Positions 26,476 to 35,578 of a stretch of 64,000 nucleotides of DNA are shown one piece after another. The stretch is from positions 191,282 through 255,281 of the forward strand of contig NZ_KQ976356.1 of NCBI RefSeq assembly GCF_000346485.2, read 5' to 3'. The first letter of the stretch is position 1. Each line of letters opens with the position of its first letter. This DNA is from Scytonema hofmannii PCC 7110. GTDB taxonomy: Bacteria; Cyanobacteriota; Cyanobacteriia; Cyanobacteriales; Nostocaceae. Position numbers and translations under genes: made by a program. Below the pieces are notes generated by a model that saw nothing but the letters and a program-made list of their open reading frames with translations, did not search any database and was not told the DNA's origin.

Positions 26476-26589
26476 AAATACAATTAATATGGTAAATCAA
26501 TAAACGTTCAAAAACAGTTTCGGTAGTGAAAATTCAAGCCAAAAGCATTTACGTATTCACCCTTGATGAAAACTTAGCAATAAACAATC

Positions 26590-27054
26590 GTGAGTCAATA
26601 TCAAATGTCATATCGTCAGAACCGAAATCTAGTAATCCGTCATGCAATTATCGACAGTTTGTTTATTCTCTGGAGCCTAATTTGGCGTACTGTTTTGGGG
26701 TTAACCTTCTTCATCATCTACGCTTCGCTTGGCTACGTTTATAGCTGGCCCCTTTACCTACCAATTGCTATTTTATTAGGTTTTTCTCCTTGGGGTTGGA
26801 AGGTACAAGCTAATCAGAAAGAAAAAGCCGAGTCACGAGAACTCAAAAAATTGAGAAACCAACTTGGAGAAGGAATTATCTACACGCGAGTCGAATCAAA
26901 AGTAGAGATAAACTACAGGGGAGCCATATTTCTCAAGTCTGTATTTGGTCTATTTGTAAGCGGCTTCTGGGGTGTAGTCTTAGGCTGGAAAGCCATTTGG
27001 GATGAAATTGTACAGTTAGTCGATAATATAAAAACTGTAGTCAAATTTTTATAA
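26590..27054 (+). CDS. Hypothetical membrane protein
   Basis: 154 residues from a GTG (ATG at 26605 possible). Hydrophobic stretches at ~22-45 (IDSLFILWSLIWRTVLGLTF) and ~48-65 (LGYVYSWPLYLPIAILLGF), a charged cytosolic segment (QANQKEKAESRELKKLRNQL), and a third weaker one at ~112-132 (AIFLKSVFGLFVSGFWGVV). It is probably an inner-membrane protein; the family is not recognised. Confidence 0.6.
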   Translation: MSQYQMSYRQNRNLVIRHAIIDSLFILWSLIWRTVLGLTFFIIYASLGYVYSWPLYLPIAILLGFSPWGWKVQANQKEKAESRELKKLRNQLGEGIIYTRVESKVEINYRGAIFLKSVFGLFVSGFWGVVLGWKAIWDEIVQLVDNIKTVVKFL

Positions 27055-27201
27055 AATATCCTATTTCAAACCAGTAACATTGAGAAAGATTGCTAACACT
27101 GCGATCTGAAAAATCTCGTTCATTATATAAACAACCGCACTAGCTACGCAAAAAAACCATAGAAATAATTGCTCAATTCGCTTCACTAGAGCAACAAAAA
27201 T

Positions 27202-27594
27202 ATGGAAACTACATTCAAAGTTATCGACGCTTTACTCTACATTCTTATCTACGGATTTTCGTGTTTATTCATCCTGGCGTTCGTGTTAGAAATGCAAGTG
27301 GCATTTATCAATCATGTGTCGGGTCATTTGCAACCTCAAAAATCAACAGTCGAACTAGAAATCAAGTCAGAAAACAAGTCCGAATTTCAACCAAATCTAC
27401 TACCAGAAAGCAACCTACAACCAGTCAAACCCTTACCAAAATCCAAAAATGTACAATTGCGAAAACTATGCGATAAGGCAGGTATAGACTGGTATTACAC
27501 AAGTGTTAATCCTAAAACCAATCGTAAAAGACACATGACTATTACAGAAATGGAGGCTGCACTTTCCACAAATCAAATAAATATTGCAGTTTGA
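27202..27594 (+). CDS. Hypothetical protein with one membrane anchor
   Basis: 130 residues. An N-terminal membrane helix (LLYILIYGFSCLFILAFVLE, ~11-30) is followed by a polar Ser/Pro/Asn linker and a small C-terminal domain (VQLRKLCDKAGIDWYY, then RHMTITEMEAAL) resembling Rho-N/SAP-like modules. The anchor-linker-domain layout suggests a membrane-attached nucleic-acid or protein-binding module; that is inference. Last plus-strand gene of this small-gene group. Confidence 0.55.
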   Translation: METTFKVIDALLYILIYGFSCLFILAFVLEMQVAFINHVSGHLQPQKSTVELEIKSENKSEFQPNLLPESNLQPVKPLPKSKNVQLRKLCDKAGIDWYYTSVNPKTNRKRHMTITEMEAALSTNQINIAV

Positions 27595-27643
27595 AAATTA
27601 GATGCTCCCACACTGGGGGTATCTAACATTGTACAAATTGTCT

Positions 27644-27901
27644 TTATTTCAACATACCCAATTTAGTATTGCAGCTCACAGCATCAACCCAGTACCCATA
27701 CTGCGACACAAGATTTTGCAATCTTGGCTTTGACGCTTCAATCTTGGGCAATATCAGATTTTGATACATCTTTGGTTGTGCAGTCGTTGTGACAAGCAAT
27801 TCTTCGCCTACGATGTCAATATGCGACACGAATTGTTCGAGTATCGCACGCGATGCAGTGCTTGAAACTTCAAGAAACTTGTCCCAGACTTTAAGCAGCA
27901 T
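27644..27901 (-). CDS. Hypothetical protein, 85 aa
   Basis: From ATG 27901: MLLKVWDKFLEVSSTASRAI, then EQFVSHIDIVGEELLVTTTA and LPKIEASKPRLQNLVSQYGYW. A small alpha/beta protein, not recognised. The preceding frame (stop at 27903) ends directly before it, so the two may have been coupled or parts of one former gene. Confidence 0.45.
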   Translation of the reverse strand: MLLKVWDKFLEVSSTASRAILEQFVSHIDIVGEELLVTTTAQPKMYQNLILPKIEASKPRLQNLVSQYGYWVDAVSCNTKLGMLK

Positions 27902-27902
27902 T

Positions 27903-28127
27903 TCATATGAGTGCAATTTTTAAGCGTTGTTCAAAGAATGCACAACCCTCAACATACGCAAGAGTTAGCAAAGCAACTTCATCATCATTACGCGACGAAG
28001 CAATTTTTAGCCGATGCCGATAAAACTCCTCAAGTTCAAGTAAATCAACAAACGGACGCGATAGACCAAAGATTTGCCACCAGTAGAGATAGCGAAAGCC
28101 ATCTTGACCTTGGCGATCGGCAAATCC
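27903..28127 (-). pseudogene. Open frame without start, partly overlapping an amidase fragment
   Basis: The minus frame reads DGFRYLYWWQIFGLSRPFVD, LLELEEFYRHRLKIASSRND and AYVEGCAFFEQRLKIALI-stop. It is strongly protein-like, but no ATG precedes it. Its upstream end runs into the 28121-28165 stretch copied from the amidase gene, so its true 5' end was probably replaced. Family not recognised. Confidence 0.45.
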
Positions 28128-28165
28128 ATCTCACGCCAGCGCTTGCCAACAACTTGCATTCCAAT
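28121..28165. repeat. Partial copy of the 3' end of the amidase gene
   Basis: 41 of 45 bases match 29801-29845 in the same orientation. On the minus strand it encodes VVGKRWREMDL, against IVGKRWREMEL in the amidase. It is a relic of a second amidase gene or of a duplication. Confidence 0.75.
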
Positions 28166-28275
28166 GCGTGAGCTATTCTGCTTCCAGTCATCCTTTAATT
28201 GTCTCAGCCAGGATGCTGAAAAGTGGATGATTAAACATTACCTTTAATGCTTCCAGAGTATACATATGAGTGGTG

Positions 28276-29418
28276 CTAACCGCTTCCTAGAAAAAAGTAT
28301 ATATTATCTAAAGTGAGAATAAGTTTGAGTGCGAACTCTTGATTGTATACATCATCTTGAGCTACACCATGTGCTACAGAATGTCTGCTTTCAGGTATTT
28401 GTCCTGCCTGCACATCAAACTGTCTAAATATGTAACCGCTAAGGTAGTCTAGAAAATTATCTGGGAAACATAATGAACCTATACTACTGAACTTATTTCT
28501 CCCTTTGTTTGTGATATATTCTTTCAACTCTCTTATCGAGCCAGGATTCTTGCCGTAATCTTTATGATAGGAAACTCGAATAATGCCTTCTAGTTCAGTT
28601 GAAAGATTTTTGACAGCGTTAATATATCCCTCTTGAGTGTTGGTTAAATAACTATTAACACCTGCTTGCAAAATCTTTTTCTTGGCATTGAATAAAGAGT
28701 TAGCCCACCATCGTGATGTAATATCTGTCAATCTAGGCTCATTAAAAGATGATATTAATTTCTCCATAATTGATGGATGTTTTTCACCCTCTTCATAATA
28801 AGTAAGGATATCATCTATACCCTCACCAATCAAAGCAACAAAAGGAAACCAACCATCTTGTATCATTTGAGTAAAGTTGCTGCTTTTTTCTAAAAATAGA
28901 TACTCGCTTAAGTAAGCAAGCCTGCGATAGTAAACACCCATCTCTTCTAAAACTGAGTTTGATTTTAGTTTGCCGCTTAAATCAAAAAATAATCCAAAAT
29001 TCCAATTTTGACGAAATAGCCATATAACTCTGTCTCCGTCTTCAGGATTCAGATCGATAACCATATCTTTGAAGAAAACTGAGGTGATATCTACTATGTC
29101 TTTTCTAAATACGGCTCGATATGCTTCCAAATCTCTCTTTACAATTGCTTGCACACCAAAAGGAAATTTGTAGTAAACATAACCTTTATTATCTGGTTTT
29201 ATAATGACTAACAAAGAATTTAGAGATGCACCAGGATCGATCAGTACAATCAGAGACAAAAGATTTGTCGCAATTAGGTGAAAGTCCTTCTCCAGTGAGG
29301 TTATAAATATTTTCTGGACAACCTTTGCTGTTTCTCCTGCGGCAACCGTCTCCGCAGAAAAACCAGCAAGTTGAAAATCTTCGATTATCTCAGGTTCGTA
29401 AATACCCTCTACCCTCAT
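28276..29418 (-). CDS. Hypothetical protein with a HEPN-like C-terminal motif
   Basis: 380 residues, mixed alpha/beta then mostly helical. The N-terminal ~110 residues contain hydrophobic strands (FHLIATNLLSLIVLIDPGA). The middle is helical. The C-terminus has ESRHSVAHGVAQDDVYNQEF, where R-x4-H matches the HEPN RNase motif and is followed by helices (FALKLILTLDNIYFFL). In HEPN proteins the R and H of this motif cut RNA, and such proteins serve in toxin and defence systems. Here the assignment rests on this motif alone. An alternative is a non-catalytic structural protein. Monocistronic on the minus strand. Confidence 0.55.
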   Translation of the reverse strand: MRVEGIYEPEIIEDFQLAGFSAETVAAGETAKVVQKIFITSLEKDFHLIATNLLSLIVLIDPGASLNSLLVIIKPDNKGYVYYKFPFGVQAIVKRDLEAYRAVFRKDIVDITSVFFKDMVIDLNPEDGDRVIWLFRQNWNFGLFFDLSGKLKSNSVLEEMGVYYRRLAYLSEYLFLEKSSNFTQMIQDGWFPFVALIGEGIDDILTYYEEGEKHPSIMEKLISSFNEPRLTDITSRWWANSLFNAKKKILQAGVNSYLTNTQEGYINAVKNLSTELEGIIRVSYHKDYGKNPGSIRELKEYITNKGRNKFSSIGSLCFPDNFLDYLSGYIFRQFDVQAGQIPESRHSVAHGVAQDDVYNQEFALKLILTLDNIYFFLGSG

Positions 29419-29448
29419 GTTTTCTCCCCATTCGAGGTTTCCAGCCGT

Positions 29449-29592
29449 TTACATTGTGTTTCTACAATATGCCAATGTTGCCTGCAATGCCAGCTTATCA
29501 ACTGGGGTAAGTTTTTCTAGTGTTGTGCCAAAACACTCGACAAGTTGGTCTATTTGCTGGGTTTGAATGTAATATGTAGAACACTTACTCAT
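29449..29592 (-). CDS. Hypothetical 47-residue protein
   Basis: ATG with an AGGAG ribosome site 10 bases upstream. Sequence MSKCSTYYIQTQQIDQLVEC, then TTLEKLTPVDKLALQATLAY. Small, helical, with three Cys. It lies just upstream of the HEPN-like gene on the same strand and could be its first operon partner, for example a small antidote; that is inference from position. Confidence 0.5.
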   Translation of the reverse strand: MSKCSTYYIQTQQIDQLVECFGTTLEKLTPVDKLALQATLAYCRNTM

Positions 29593-29737
29593 CTTGACAA
29601 ATCTCCTAATTCTTTCTCTCTTGCAGATAACCCTGACGATAATCCTTTTTCTTCAAAGTTAGAACCTGGCTTTGGGTGAAAGCTGCGTTCGCTAAGTTGA
29701 CAGGCGTTACATCCGTGTGATGTCACCACAAACAAGC

Positions 29738-31216
29738 TTAGTAACCAGATGGGTAAGAGAAAGCACCAATGACTCGATCTAACTCAGTCGCGATCGCTAA
29801 CAACTCCATCTCACGCCACCGCTTGCCAACGATTTGCATTCCAATCGGTAAACCATTCTGAGTTTGCCCAATAGGAATCACCACAGCAGGATGTCCGCTA
29901 AGATTAAATGGCATGGTGTAAGCCCCATTTGCTACTCCATAGGGATAGAGTCTGCCATCAATGTCAACAGTACTCCACGGCGGACGATGGGTAAAGGCAG
30001 GAGTTGCAGCAACTGGGCAAAGCCAAACATCCCACGGTTCTAATGCCTCATCCATTTGGGTAGTGAAGCGATCTCGAAGGGTGAGTGCCTCAAAATATCC
30101 TTTCAGGCTGGGATTTAACAACTCAGGTAGTAAGCGGCTGAAATTCCCCAATCGTCGGAGTTTCTTGTCGCCTTGGGTGGCGGTGCGGAAAATTAGCTCC
30201 AAACTGCGACGCACGTTATAGCGATCTATGGGTTGAGCGTAGATGTTGAGGTATGCTGCCATCCGCCCGTAGAGGTTCAGTGTTTTTGATAAGTCAAAAT
30301 TTTTGGGAAGCCAACGTTCGATTTGAGCACCGGCTTGAGAAAGGGTTTGTGCGATTGCAACCATTGCATCTCGAATGGAGGAAGCAACAGGAACCTCCGC
30401 CCATTCATCGAGCATAGCAATTTTGAGATTCTGCAAAAACTTACCAGAGGGGGTATCGAGTTCAATAGGCGGAACATCAGGGCGGCGAGGATCAGTGCCT
30501 GCGATTAACGAAAAGCAGAGCCGGATATCTTCGAGCGAGCGTGCAAAACAACCCACTGTCATCATTTGTCGAATACACAATGGCATTCCAGGCACTTCAG
30601 GAATCTGCCCTGCTGTAGAAATGCGGCGATCTGTAGGCTTTAAACCATATACACCGCAGAAGTGAGCAGGCTGACGTACTGAACCCCCAAAATCGTTGCC
30701 TAAATCCAGCGGCGATAGCCCTGCGGCGACAGCAGCAGCACTACCCCCAGAACTACCACCAGCAGTGTAGTCAATATTCCAAGGATTATTCACCCGTGGG
30801 AAGAGGGAATTCGTGCTCTGGTAATCGCCAGCCAATTCCGCCATGTTTGTTTTTCCGAGAATGACTGCTCCTGCTGCTTTGAGTCTGGCAACGACGGTTG
30901 CATCTTGTTGAGGAATGTAGTCTTTCAGGGGGATGTAGCCTGCCGTGGTACGTAGCCCTGCTGTTTCAAAAATGTCTTTAATCGTGATGGGGACACCATG
31001 TAAAGCACCCCAGTTTTCTCCCTTGGCTAAAGCTTCATCAGCAAGCTTGGCTCTAGCACGGGCATTGTCTTCATCCAACGTGCAAATGGCATTCAGCTTC
31101 GAGTTGTGTTTGGCGATCTGAGTTAGGTGAGCATCGAGAACCTCGACAGCAGAGACTTGGCGATCGCGAATCATTCGTGCAAGCTGATAGGCGGGAGTAA
31201 AGACCAGATCGCTCAT
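29738..31216 (-). CDS. Amidase signature family enzyme
   Basis: 492 residues, normal length for the family. The catalytic Ser-cisSer-Lys site is visible: Lys in ITIKDIFETAGL (~83), and the Gly/Ser-rich signature YTAGGSSGGSAAAVAAG (~153-169), followed by DFGGSVRQPAHFCGVYGLKP. The C-terminus has MQIVGKRWREMELLAIA. Amidases of this family hydrolyse C-N bonds in small amides; GatA is a relative, but no gatB/gatC neighbours exist here, so this is a catabolic or detoxifying amidase rather than the tRNA amidotransferase. A broken 45-bp piece of a related gene lies at 28121. Confidence 0.92.
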   Translation of the reverse strand: MSDLVFTPAYQLARMIRDRQVSAVEVLDAHLTQIAKHNSKLNAICTLDEDNARARAKLADEALAKGENWGALHGVPITIKDIFETAGLRTTAGYIPLKDYIPQQDATVVARLKAAGAVILGKTNMAELAGDYQSTNSLFPRVNNPWNIDYTAGGSSGGSAAAVAAGLSPLDLGNDFGGSVRQPAHFCGVYGLKPTDRRISTAGQIPEVPGMPLCIRQMMTVGCFARSLEDIRLCFSLIAGTDPRRPDVPPIELDTPSGKFLQNLKIAMLDEWAEVPVASSIRDAMVAIAQTLSQAGAQIERWLPKNFDLSKTLNLYGRMAAYLNIYAQPIDRYNVRRSLELIFRTATQGDKKLRRLGNFSRLLPELLNPSLKGYFEALTLRDRFTTQMDEALEPWDVWLCPVAATPAFTHRPPWSTVDIDGRLYPYGVANGAYTMPFNLSGHPAVVIPIGQTQNGLPIGMQIVGKRWREMELLAIATELDRVIGAFSYPSGY

Positions 31217-31311
31217 GGTTGGAAGCGTCCCAAGACGGGAATCCGTGCAAAACTGATTGTATCAATTATTTAGTTATTTGGTTAAATCTCAAAGACAGGT
31301 GAAGGACGAAG

Positions 31312-31584
31312 ATGCTGTTTATGGTGATTGAGCGCTTCAAAGACGGTAAGGCGAAAGAAATTTATCGCCGATACCAACAGAAGGGGCGAATGATGCCCGA
31401 AGGGTTGAAGTATGTAGACAGTTGGGTTGAAGCAAACTTCAATCGCTGCTTTCAACTCATGGAGTGTGACGATTTGCGGCTGTTGCAGCAATGGGTTTTG
31501 CAGTGGCAGGATCTGGGTGAATTCGAGATTATTCCTGTCGTGGGGTCAAAGGAGACTTTGGAAACGATTAAGCCAATGCTTTGA
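31312..31584 (+). CDS. DUF3303 family protein
   Basis: 90 residues: MLFMVIERFKDGKAKEIYRR, then GRMMPEGLKYVDSWVEANFN and CFQLMECDD with WQDLGEFEIIPVV. This is a dimeric alpha/beta-barrel-like family (DUF3303), typically 85-95 residues, with the motif F......IY.R....GR..P.GL.YV.SWV. Function unknown; the fold resembles muconolactone isomerase-like domains. It is divergent from the amidase gene, with ~95 bp between. Confidence 0.88.
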   Translation: MLFMVIERFKDGKAKEIYRRYQQKGRMMPEGLKYVDSWVEANFNRCFQLMECDDLRLLQQWVLQWQDLGEFEIIPVVGSKETLETIKPML

Positions 31585-31748
31585 CGATCGCATTTAGTTC
31601 TCTTTCCACTCTTGGGCTAACAAACTGAAGAGTAATTGGTTATGCAGCACTAGAACACCTTTAAATGCCTATTAGCTTAAAAAACAATGCCTACCCTAAC
31701 AGGAAACTAATTATAAGTTACTTGGATAGATTAACCTCCATACGCCAT

Positions 31749-31773
31749 GTGGGTTCATGCGCTTATATGTACT
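31749..31773 (+). repeat. Left terminal inverted repeat
   Basis: Starts GTGGGTTCATGCGCTTATA and matches the complement of 40188-40212 in 24 of 25 positions. Confidence 0.8.
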
Positions 31774-31814
31774 CTCACCTGTTGAAATGGCTGAAAGTCC
31801 AGCCACAAGTTGAT

Positions 31815-31845
31815 TTCACATTGTAGACAGTGTCTACAATGTGAA
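31815..31845. repeat. 31-bp palindrome inside the left end of the transposon
   Basis: Arms TTCACATTGTAGACA and its exact complement around one G. It lies 42 bp inside the left terminal repeat. Possible recombinase or regulator binding site. Confidence 0.85.
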
Positions 31846-32539
31846 TAGTTAGGAGCATTTAATAATTCAAGCACGAACTAGAAACCCTATGAAGTTAGGT
31901 TTTGGGCATAGTAGTAAATACTCTGGCAGCTTGTGCTAAAATTACAACTTGCCAAAAGGATCAAATTTCAGCGTACATTCAATAAACTCCTTTGATGAAA
32001 TAGTGAAAAAATACACGACACCACAAAACTTAATTTTTAAGCAAGGACGCGCTAGTACCTCTGCGCGTTCGTCAAAAGTCAAAAGTCAAAAGTATTATAA
32101 ATTAAGGCTTTCGTCGGTTTGAAATGGTTGGTTTATTTCCGCCGCGATGTACTAGTCGTCGCTGCTACGTTCTTCCAATTTTTGCCAGCGTTGCTCCAAT
32201 AAAACATTTCGTTGGGACTAGATGGTCGTTGGGGCAACGCCACAAAAACTGTTTGCGACAAAAGCGCGTCTCTCCGACCGAATTTTGAAACCGAAAGTTA
32301 GCACGCTGGATAATTTAATGTTGCTTAGAATGTTGGTTATTAATAATTTATAAGAATATGATAATCAAATAAAATACTGTACGATGACCTTTGATAAAAA
32401 ATTATGTGTAAATAAAAAGATGGGCGGCACAAGGCTTTGTAGGTAAATGAAATAAGACCATAGATAATTAAGAGAATGTCTAAAAAAATGGTGGCTCACA
32501 TTTACCTGAAATCCGCTATAGGTTAAATTTCTAAAATAG

Positions 32540-32758
32540 TTAGAATTTCACATAACCAATACCAACACAATGATAGTGCCTAATTCCTGTTTCATCTTCT
32601 ACTAACCATTCAGTCCAATGCCCAGTTGAGTGATGTTCTATTGTCAGGCTTTCTCCTTTTTCAGATGCAACTTTATCAACAGCATCTTCAATACTATCTG
32701 CTTCAACCTTGACAGGTCTGAAGTAATGTTCTTTAACAAAAACGTAATAATTTGACAT
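32540..32758 (-). CDS. Small passenger protein of the transposon
   Basis: 72 residues from ATG 32758, chosen for the upstream TTAGGGAG; 12 further codons are open upstream. Sequence MSNYYVFVKEHYFRPVKVEA, then IEHHSTGHWTEWLVEDETGI and HYHCVGIGYVKF. His-rich C-terminal half with H-H, GH and H-Y-H; not recognised. It is the last gene before the left end of the element and co-directional with the recombinase genes, so it is a likely passenger. Confidence 0.65.
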   Translation of the reverse strand: MSNYYVFVKEHYFRPVKVEADSIEDAVDKVASEKGESLTIEHHSTGHWTEWLVEDETGIRHYHCVGIGYVKF

Positions 32759-32802
32759 CGTTGACTCCCTAACTTTATCAATAAAAAGAAACAACTATGT
32801 TT

Positions 32803-33510
32803 TCAACAGTTAGTATCTGTCTCTAAGAAATCTGTAGATTTATCCTCTTGTTTGAAAGCTTGAGCAAACCTTTTTATATTTGATTGACGTGATTCAGATA
32901 TGGTTTGTTGTAATAAAACGTGAATATTACTATTCTGTTGATGAAATTCTGATTGTTCGGATTGCAAGTCTTGGTAATTAGCAGATTTTTTCTTTAATTC
33001 CTGATTTTGATATTTTAAGTTTTTAAGTGATTCAGTCAGATTTTGATTAATCATAATCGATTCATTCAGTTGATTTTGACTCATCTCTAATGCCTCATTT
33101 AGCCGTTTATTCTCTGCTATAAAGTCATACTTTTCTATCTGCTGAGGTGTCAAACTACTACCTCCTACTAAATTGGCAAGAATATTAATTTCTTTTTGTT
33201 GTTGCTGGATTTGATAGCGGAGTGCATCAATAATTGCTATTCGTGAAGCCTCAGAAGCTTTTTGGTTAATTGGTGGAGAATTTTTCGGTTGATTGCGAGT
33301 TTTTAAGCTATTAATTCGCTCTCTTAACTGAGGGTATTTGTACAAAAATGCTCTTGATACTCCTGATGCTTTGGCAACAGCTTCAAAAGTAATAGGAGTC
33401 TTTTGACGTAGTAATTTTTTGATGCCATTCTCCACTTTGGCGAAAGCATTTAAGTGCTTTAACTTAGCAGTATCTGTTAATCCTGAAACATTCCGAATCA
33501 AATTTTTCAT
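32803..33510 (-). CDS. DUF6262 family (TnpC-like) protein, second copy
   Basis: 235 residues. N-terminal helix-turn-helix-like part (AVAKASGVSRAFLYKYPQLR, ~43-62) followed by a long coiled coil (QQQQKEINILANLV, then EALEMSQNQLNESI). This is the TnpC/DUF6262 architecture: FLYKYPELR-type recognition helix plus coiled coil. TnpC helps the TnpA/TnpB recombinases in Tn554. Its start overlaps the stop of the preceding tnpC-like gene (ATGA), so the two are translationally coupled. Confidence 0.8.
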   Translation of the reverse strand: MKNLIRNVSGLTDTAKLKHLNAFAKVENGIKKLLRQKTPITFEAVAKASGVSRAFLYKYPQLRERINSLKTRNQPKNSPPINQKASEASRIAIIDALRYQIQQQQKEINILANLVGGSSLTPQQIEKYDFIAENKRLNEALEMSQNQLNESIMINQNLTESLKNLKYQNQELKKKSANYQDLQSEQSEFHQQNSNIHVLLQQTISESRQSNIKRFAQAFKQEDKSTDFLETDTNC

Positions 33511-33932
33511 GTTTTCTCACCTAGCCTACCGTTCAATTGTTCAATCGTTTCTGCTTGCTGGCGGATCAATCCACCCCAAACTGCTAGTTGTTTTTTTAGT
33601 TGTTTAATTTCTGAATCTTGCTCTCTAATTCGCTGTTTTAAATTGTCGAGTAGCTGACTCTGAGAGGCACTACTAGGGCGTTGCAATTGTGGTAATTCTA
33701 CAGCCTTTTCTTGTTGCTTCATCAAAGACCGAATACGTTCTACTAATTCCGGTTGTTTATAAAGCCATCCTAAAGTTACTTTGGCAGTTTGAGAGACTAT
33801 ATTAAAGTTGATTTCCTTGTTTTCTTTAATCAACAGCTTAATGGCTTGTTCAGTACGTTGAAAACAATCCTCACGCTTGCGCTTGGCACTCTTCACTAAA
33901 CCATTTATATTACGTTTCCACTTCGGCGGCAT
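33507..33932 (-). CDS. DUF6262 family (TnpC-like) protein, first copy
   Basis: 141 residues from the ATG at 33932, which overlaps the end of tnpB by 23 bp. N-terminal basic segment (MPPKWKRNINGLVKSAKRKR), HTH-like SQTAKVTLGWLYKQPELVER, then coiled coil with REQDSEIKQLKKQLAVWGGL. Same family as the next gene; its length fits classical TnpC (~125 aa). Part of the tnpA-tnpB-tnpC operon of the outer element. Confidence 0.8.
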   Translation of the reverse strand: MPPKWKRNINGLVKSAKRKREDCFQRTEQAIKLLIKENKEINFNIVSQTAKVTLGWLYKQPELVERIRSLMKQQEKAVELPQLQRPSSASQSQLLDNLKQRIREQDSEIKQLKKQLAVWGGLIRQQAETIEQLNGRLGEKT

Positions 33933-35578
33933 CGGGTACATCCTGTAGAGCATTAATAATCTTCTTAAAGTCATCAAAAGTAGGGATACCTATTTTCAGC
34001 ATTAGCTGTTTAATTTGAACAAGAAGAAAAGCTACTCCTTGAGAAGATGTATCAATTTCCGATTGAATCTTTGCAATATCTCCACCCAATTTAGTAATAA
34101 TAGTTTCGTATTTCCTCACCTCATAGTCGTATTGCTCCAGAACTCGTGAACTAGCTTTACCTTCAGCAAACTTGCGACGTATCAAAGCTGTTTTGTAATG
34201 GTCTATGTGAATTGGTAGAAATTCAGGAATAAGAATGTGGTGATAGCAATCAAGACACATATGGTTCTTGACGCAAGGGGATAAAGTTCGCGGTAAAGTA
34301 CAGATTCCTCCACTATCTGTCAATTGGGCTTCCAGCAAATTTCCTTCCACTATGTATTGCCAGTAGATTTGGAATCTACTATCCTTGATTAAATCGATGA
34401 CTTCACCGAAACTGGTAATCACTTGATTATTAGCATTAAACTCTTCAATTTTCTTTTGCAGCTTGAATGCATCTTGTTTCCAATAACGAAGTGTCATTTG
34501 AATTGATTTATGGCCAATGAAAGCTTGGGCACCAAATAACCCAACTTCATCTGAATTAGCTAATTTACTGATGACAGTATGGCGGTATTTATGAAGATGA
34601 ATATTAGGAATCTTTCCTTGTTCATCTCGAATATTATGGCGGCAAACTAACTTCTTAAGATTCTGCTTAATTCCATGAGGAACTACTGGCTTAAATTCTC
34701 CATTACGACTTCGTGGAGAAGGAAACAAATATGGACAGTCTTCTCCCCACTGTTCTCTGACCCATTGCTGTTGAGAATGTATGGCTTCTATTACCTCCTC
34801 AACTTTATGGAAAATAGCAGCAAAGGGTTTAATTATAAATTCATCTACTTTTTCCTGACGATACCTTAACAGCCAGCCTCCAGAGCCATTCTGGATTAAA
34901 CAATCAAACGGAAGTTCAACTAGCTCACCTGCTCGTAGCCCTCGATTAGCTAATACAATTAGCATCCGTCTCTGATATGGTGGCAATTCATTTATATGCT
35001 CTAATAATTGCTGCATAACAAAATCTGAAATGACTGAATCTGGAGGCGATTCTCTAGTATATTTGGGATAATCACTTGGATAAATGAGTCTGACGGGAAT
35101 ATCTAGCCACCTTGAACTATTAAATTCTGCACTTAGCTCATTCGCTAAAAAAAATTGTTCTAATTGAGAAATAAAATTATTTCTGGTTGCTGGATTGGGA
35201 ATTTTTTGTTTCAGATATTGCAAGTAGTTGATGATAACTGAGCGGTCGATTTGAGCTTCAATGATTTCCGGATAGTTTAATGCTAAATATTCCGAAAAAT
35301 ATTTGACGGCTTTCACGCGATTGCAAGCTGTTGATGGTTTAATTTGTTCTGTATTCAATGCTAGTTTACAGTGACTCTTAATCGCTGTTTTCAACCAGGT
35401 TTGAGATATCGCTGTAAAGTTGAGCTTTCTTGCAGAAGTTGGTGGTTTTAGTCCCACCGAAGCGAAAATTAATAATATCTCGAGACCATTCATCTTTATC
35501 TATAATTTGTTCTACAGCTTGATGAATAATCGGATTAGCTAATTTTAAAGATGAAACTTTTTCGGGTTTACCTTTCAT
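33910..35578 (-). pseudogene. tnpB: tnpB-like tyrosine recombinase with an N-terminal frameshift (outer element)
   Basis: The main frame (start at 35493) encodes 527 residues with all catalytic residues: Arg in NRGLRAGELVEL, His-x-x-Arg in HLHKYRHTVISKL, His in FIGHKSIQMTL and Tyr in LRYWKQD. It ends with a Cys-rich CVKNHMCLDCYHHI and a helical tail. A second frame, opening at ATG 35578 just over the tnpA stop, gives MKGKPEKVSSLKLANPIIHQ and IIDKDEWSRDIINFR and then should join VGLKPPTSARKLNFTAI of the main frame. One frameshift near 35450-35475 separates them. The intact protein would have ~560 residues. Confidence 0.75.

Larger units (their letters stand above)
31585..32539. other. Long intergenic stretch holding the left end of the transposon
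   Basis: The first 165 bp show no gene. The left inverted terminal repeat lies at 31749-31773 and the 31-bp palindrome at 31815-31845. A tandem heptamer GTCAAAA (three copies plus two bases) is at 32071-32093. The remainder shows no convincing coding frame. Confidence 0.7.

Noticed and set aside
29738..31216. GatA subunit of the tRNA amidotransferase
   Set aside because: The amidase signature is shared, but no gatB/gatC are near and the sequence reads like a general amidase.
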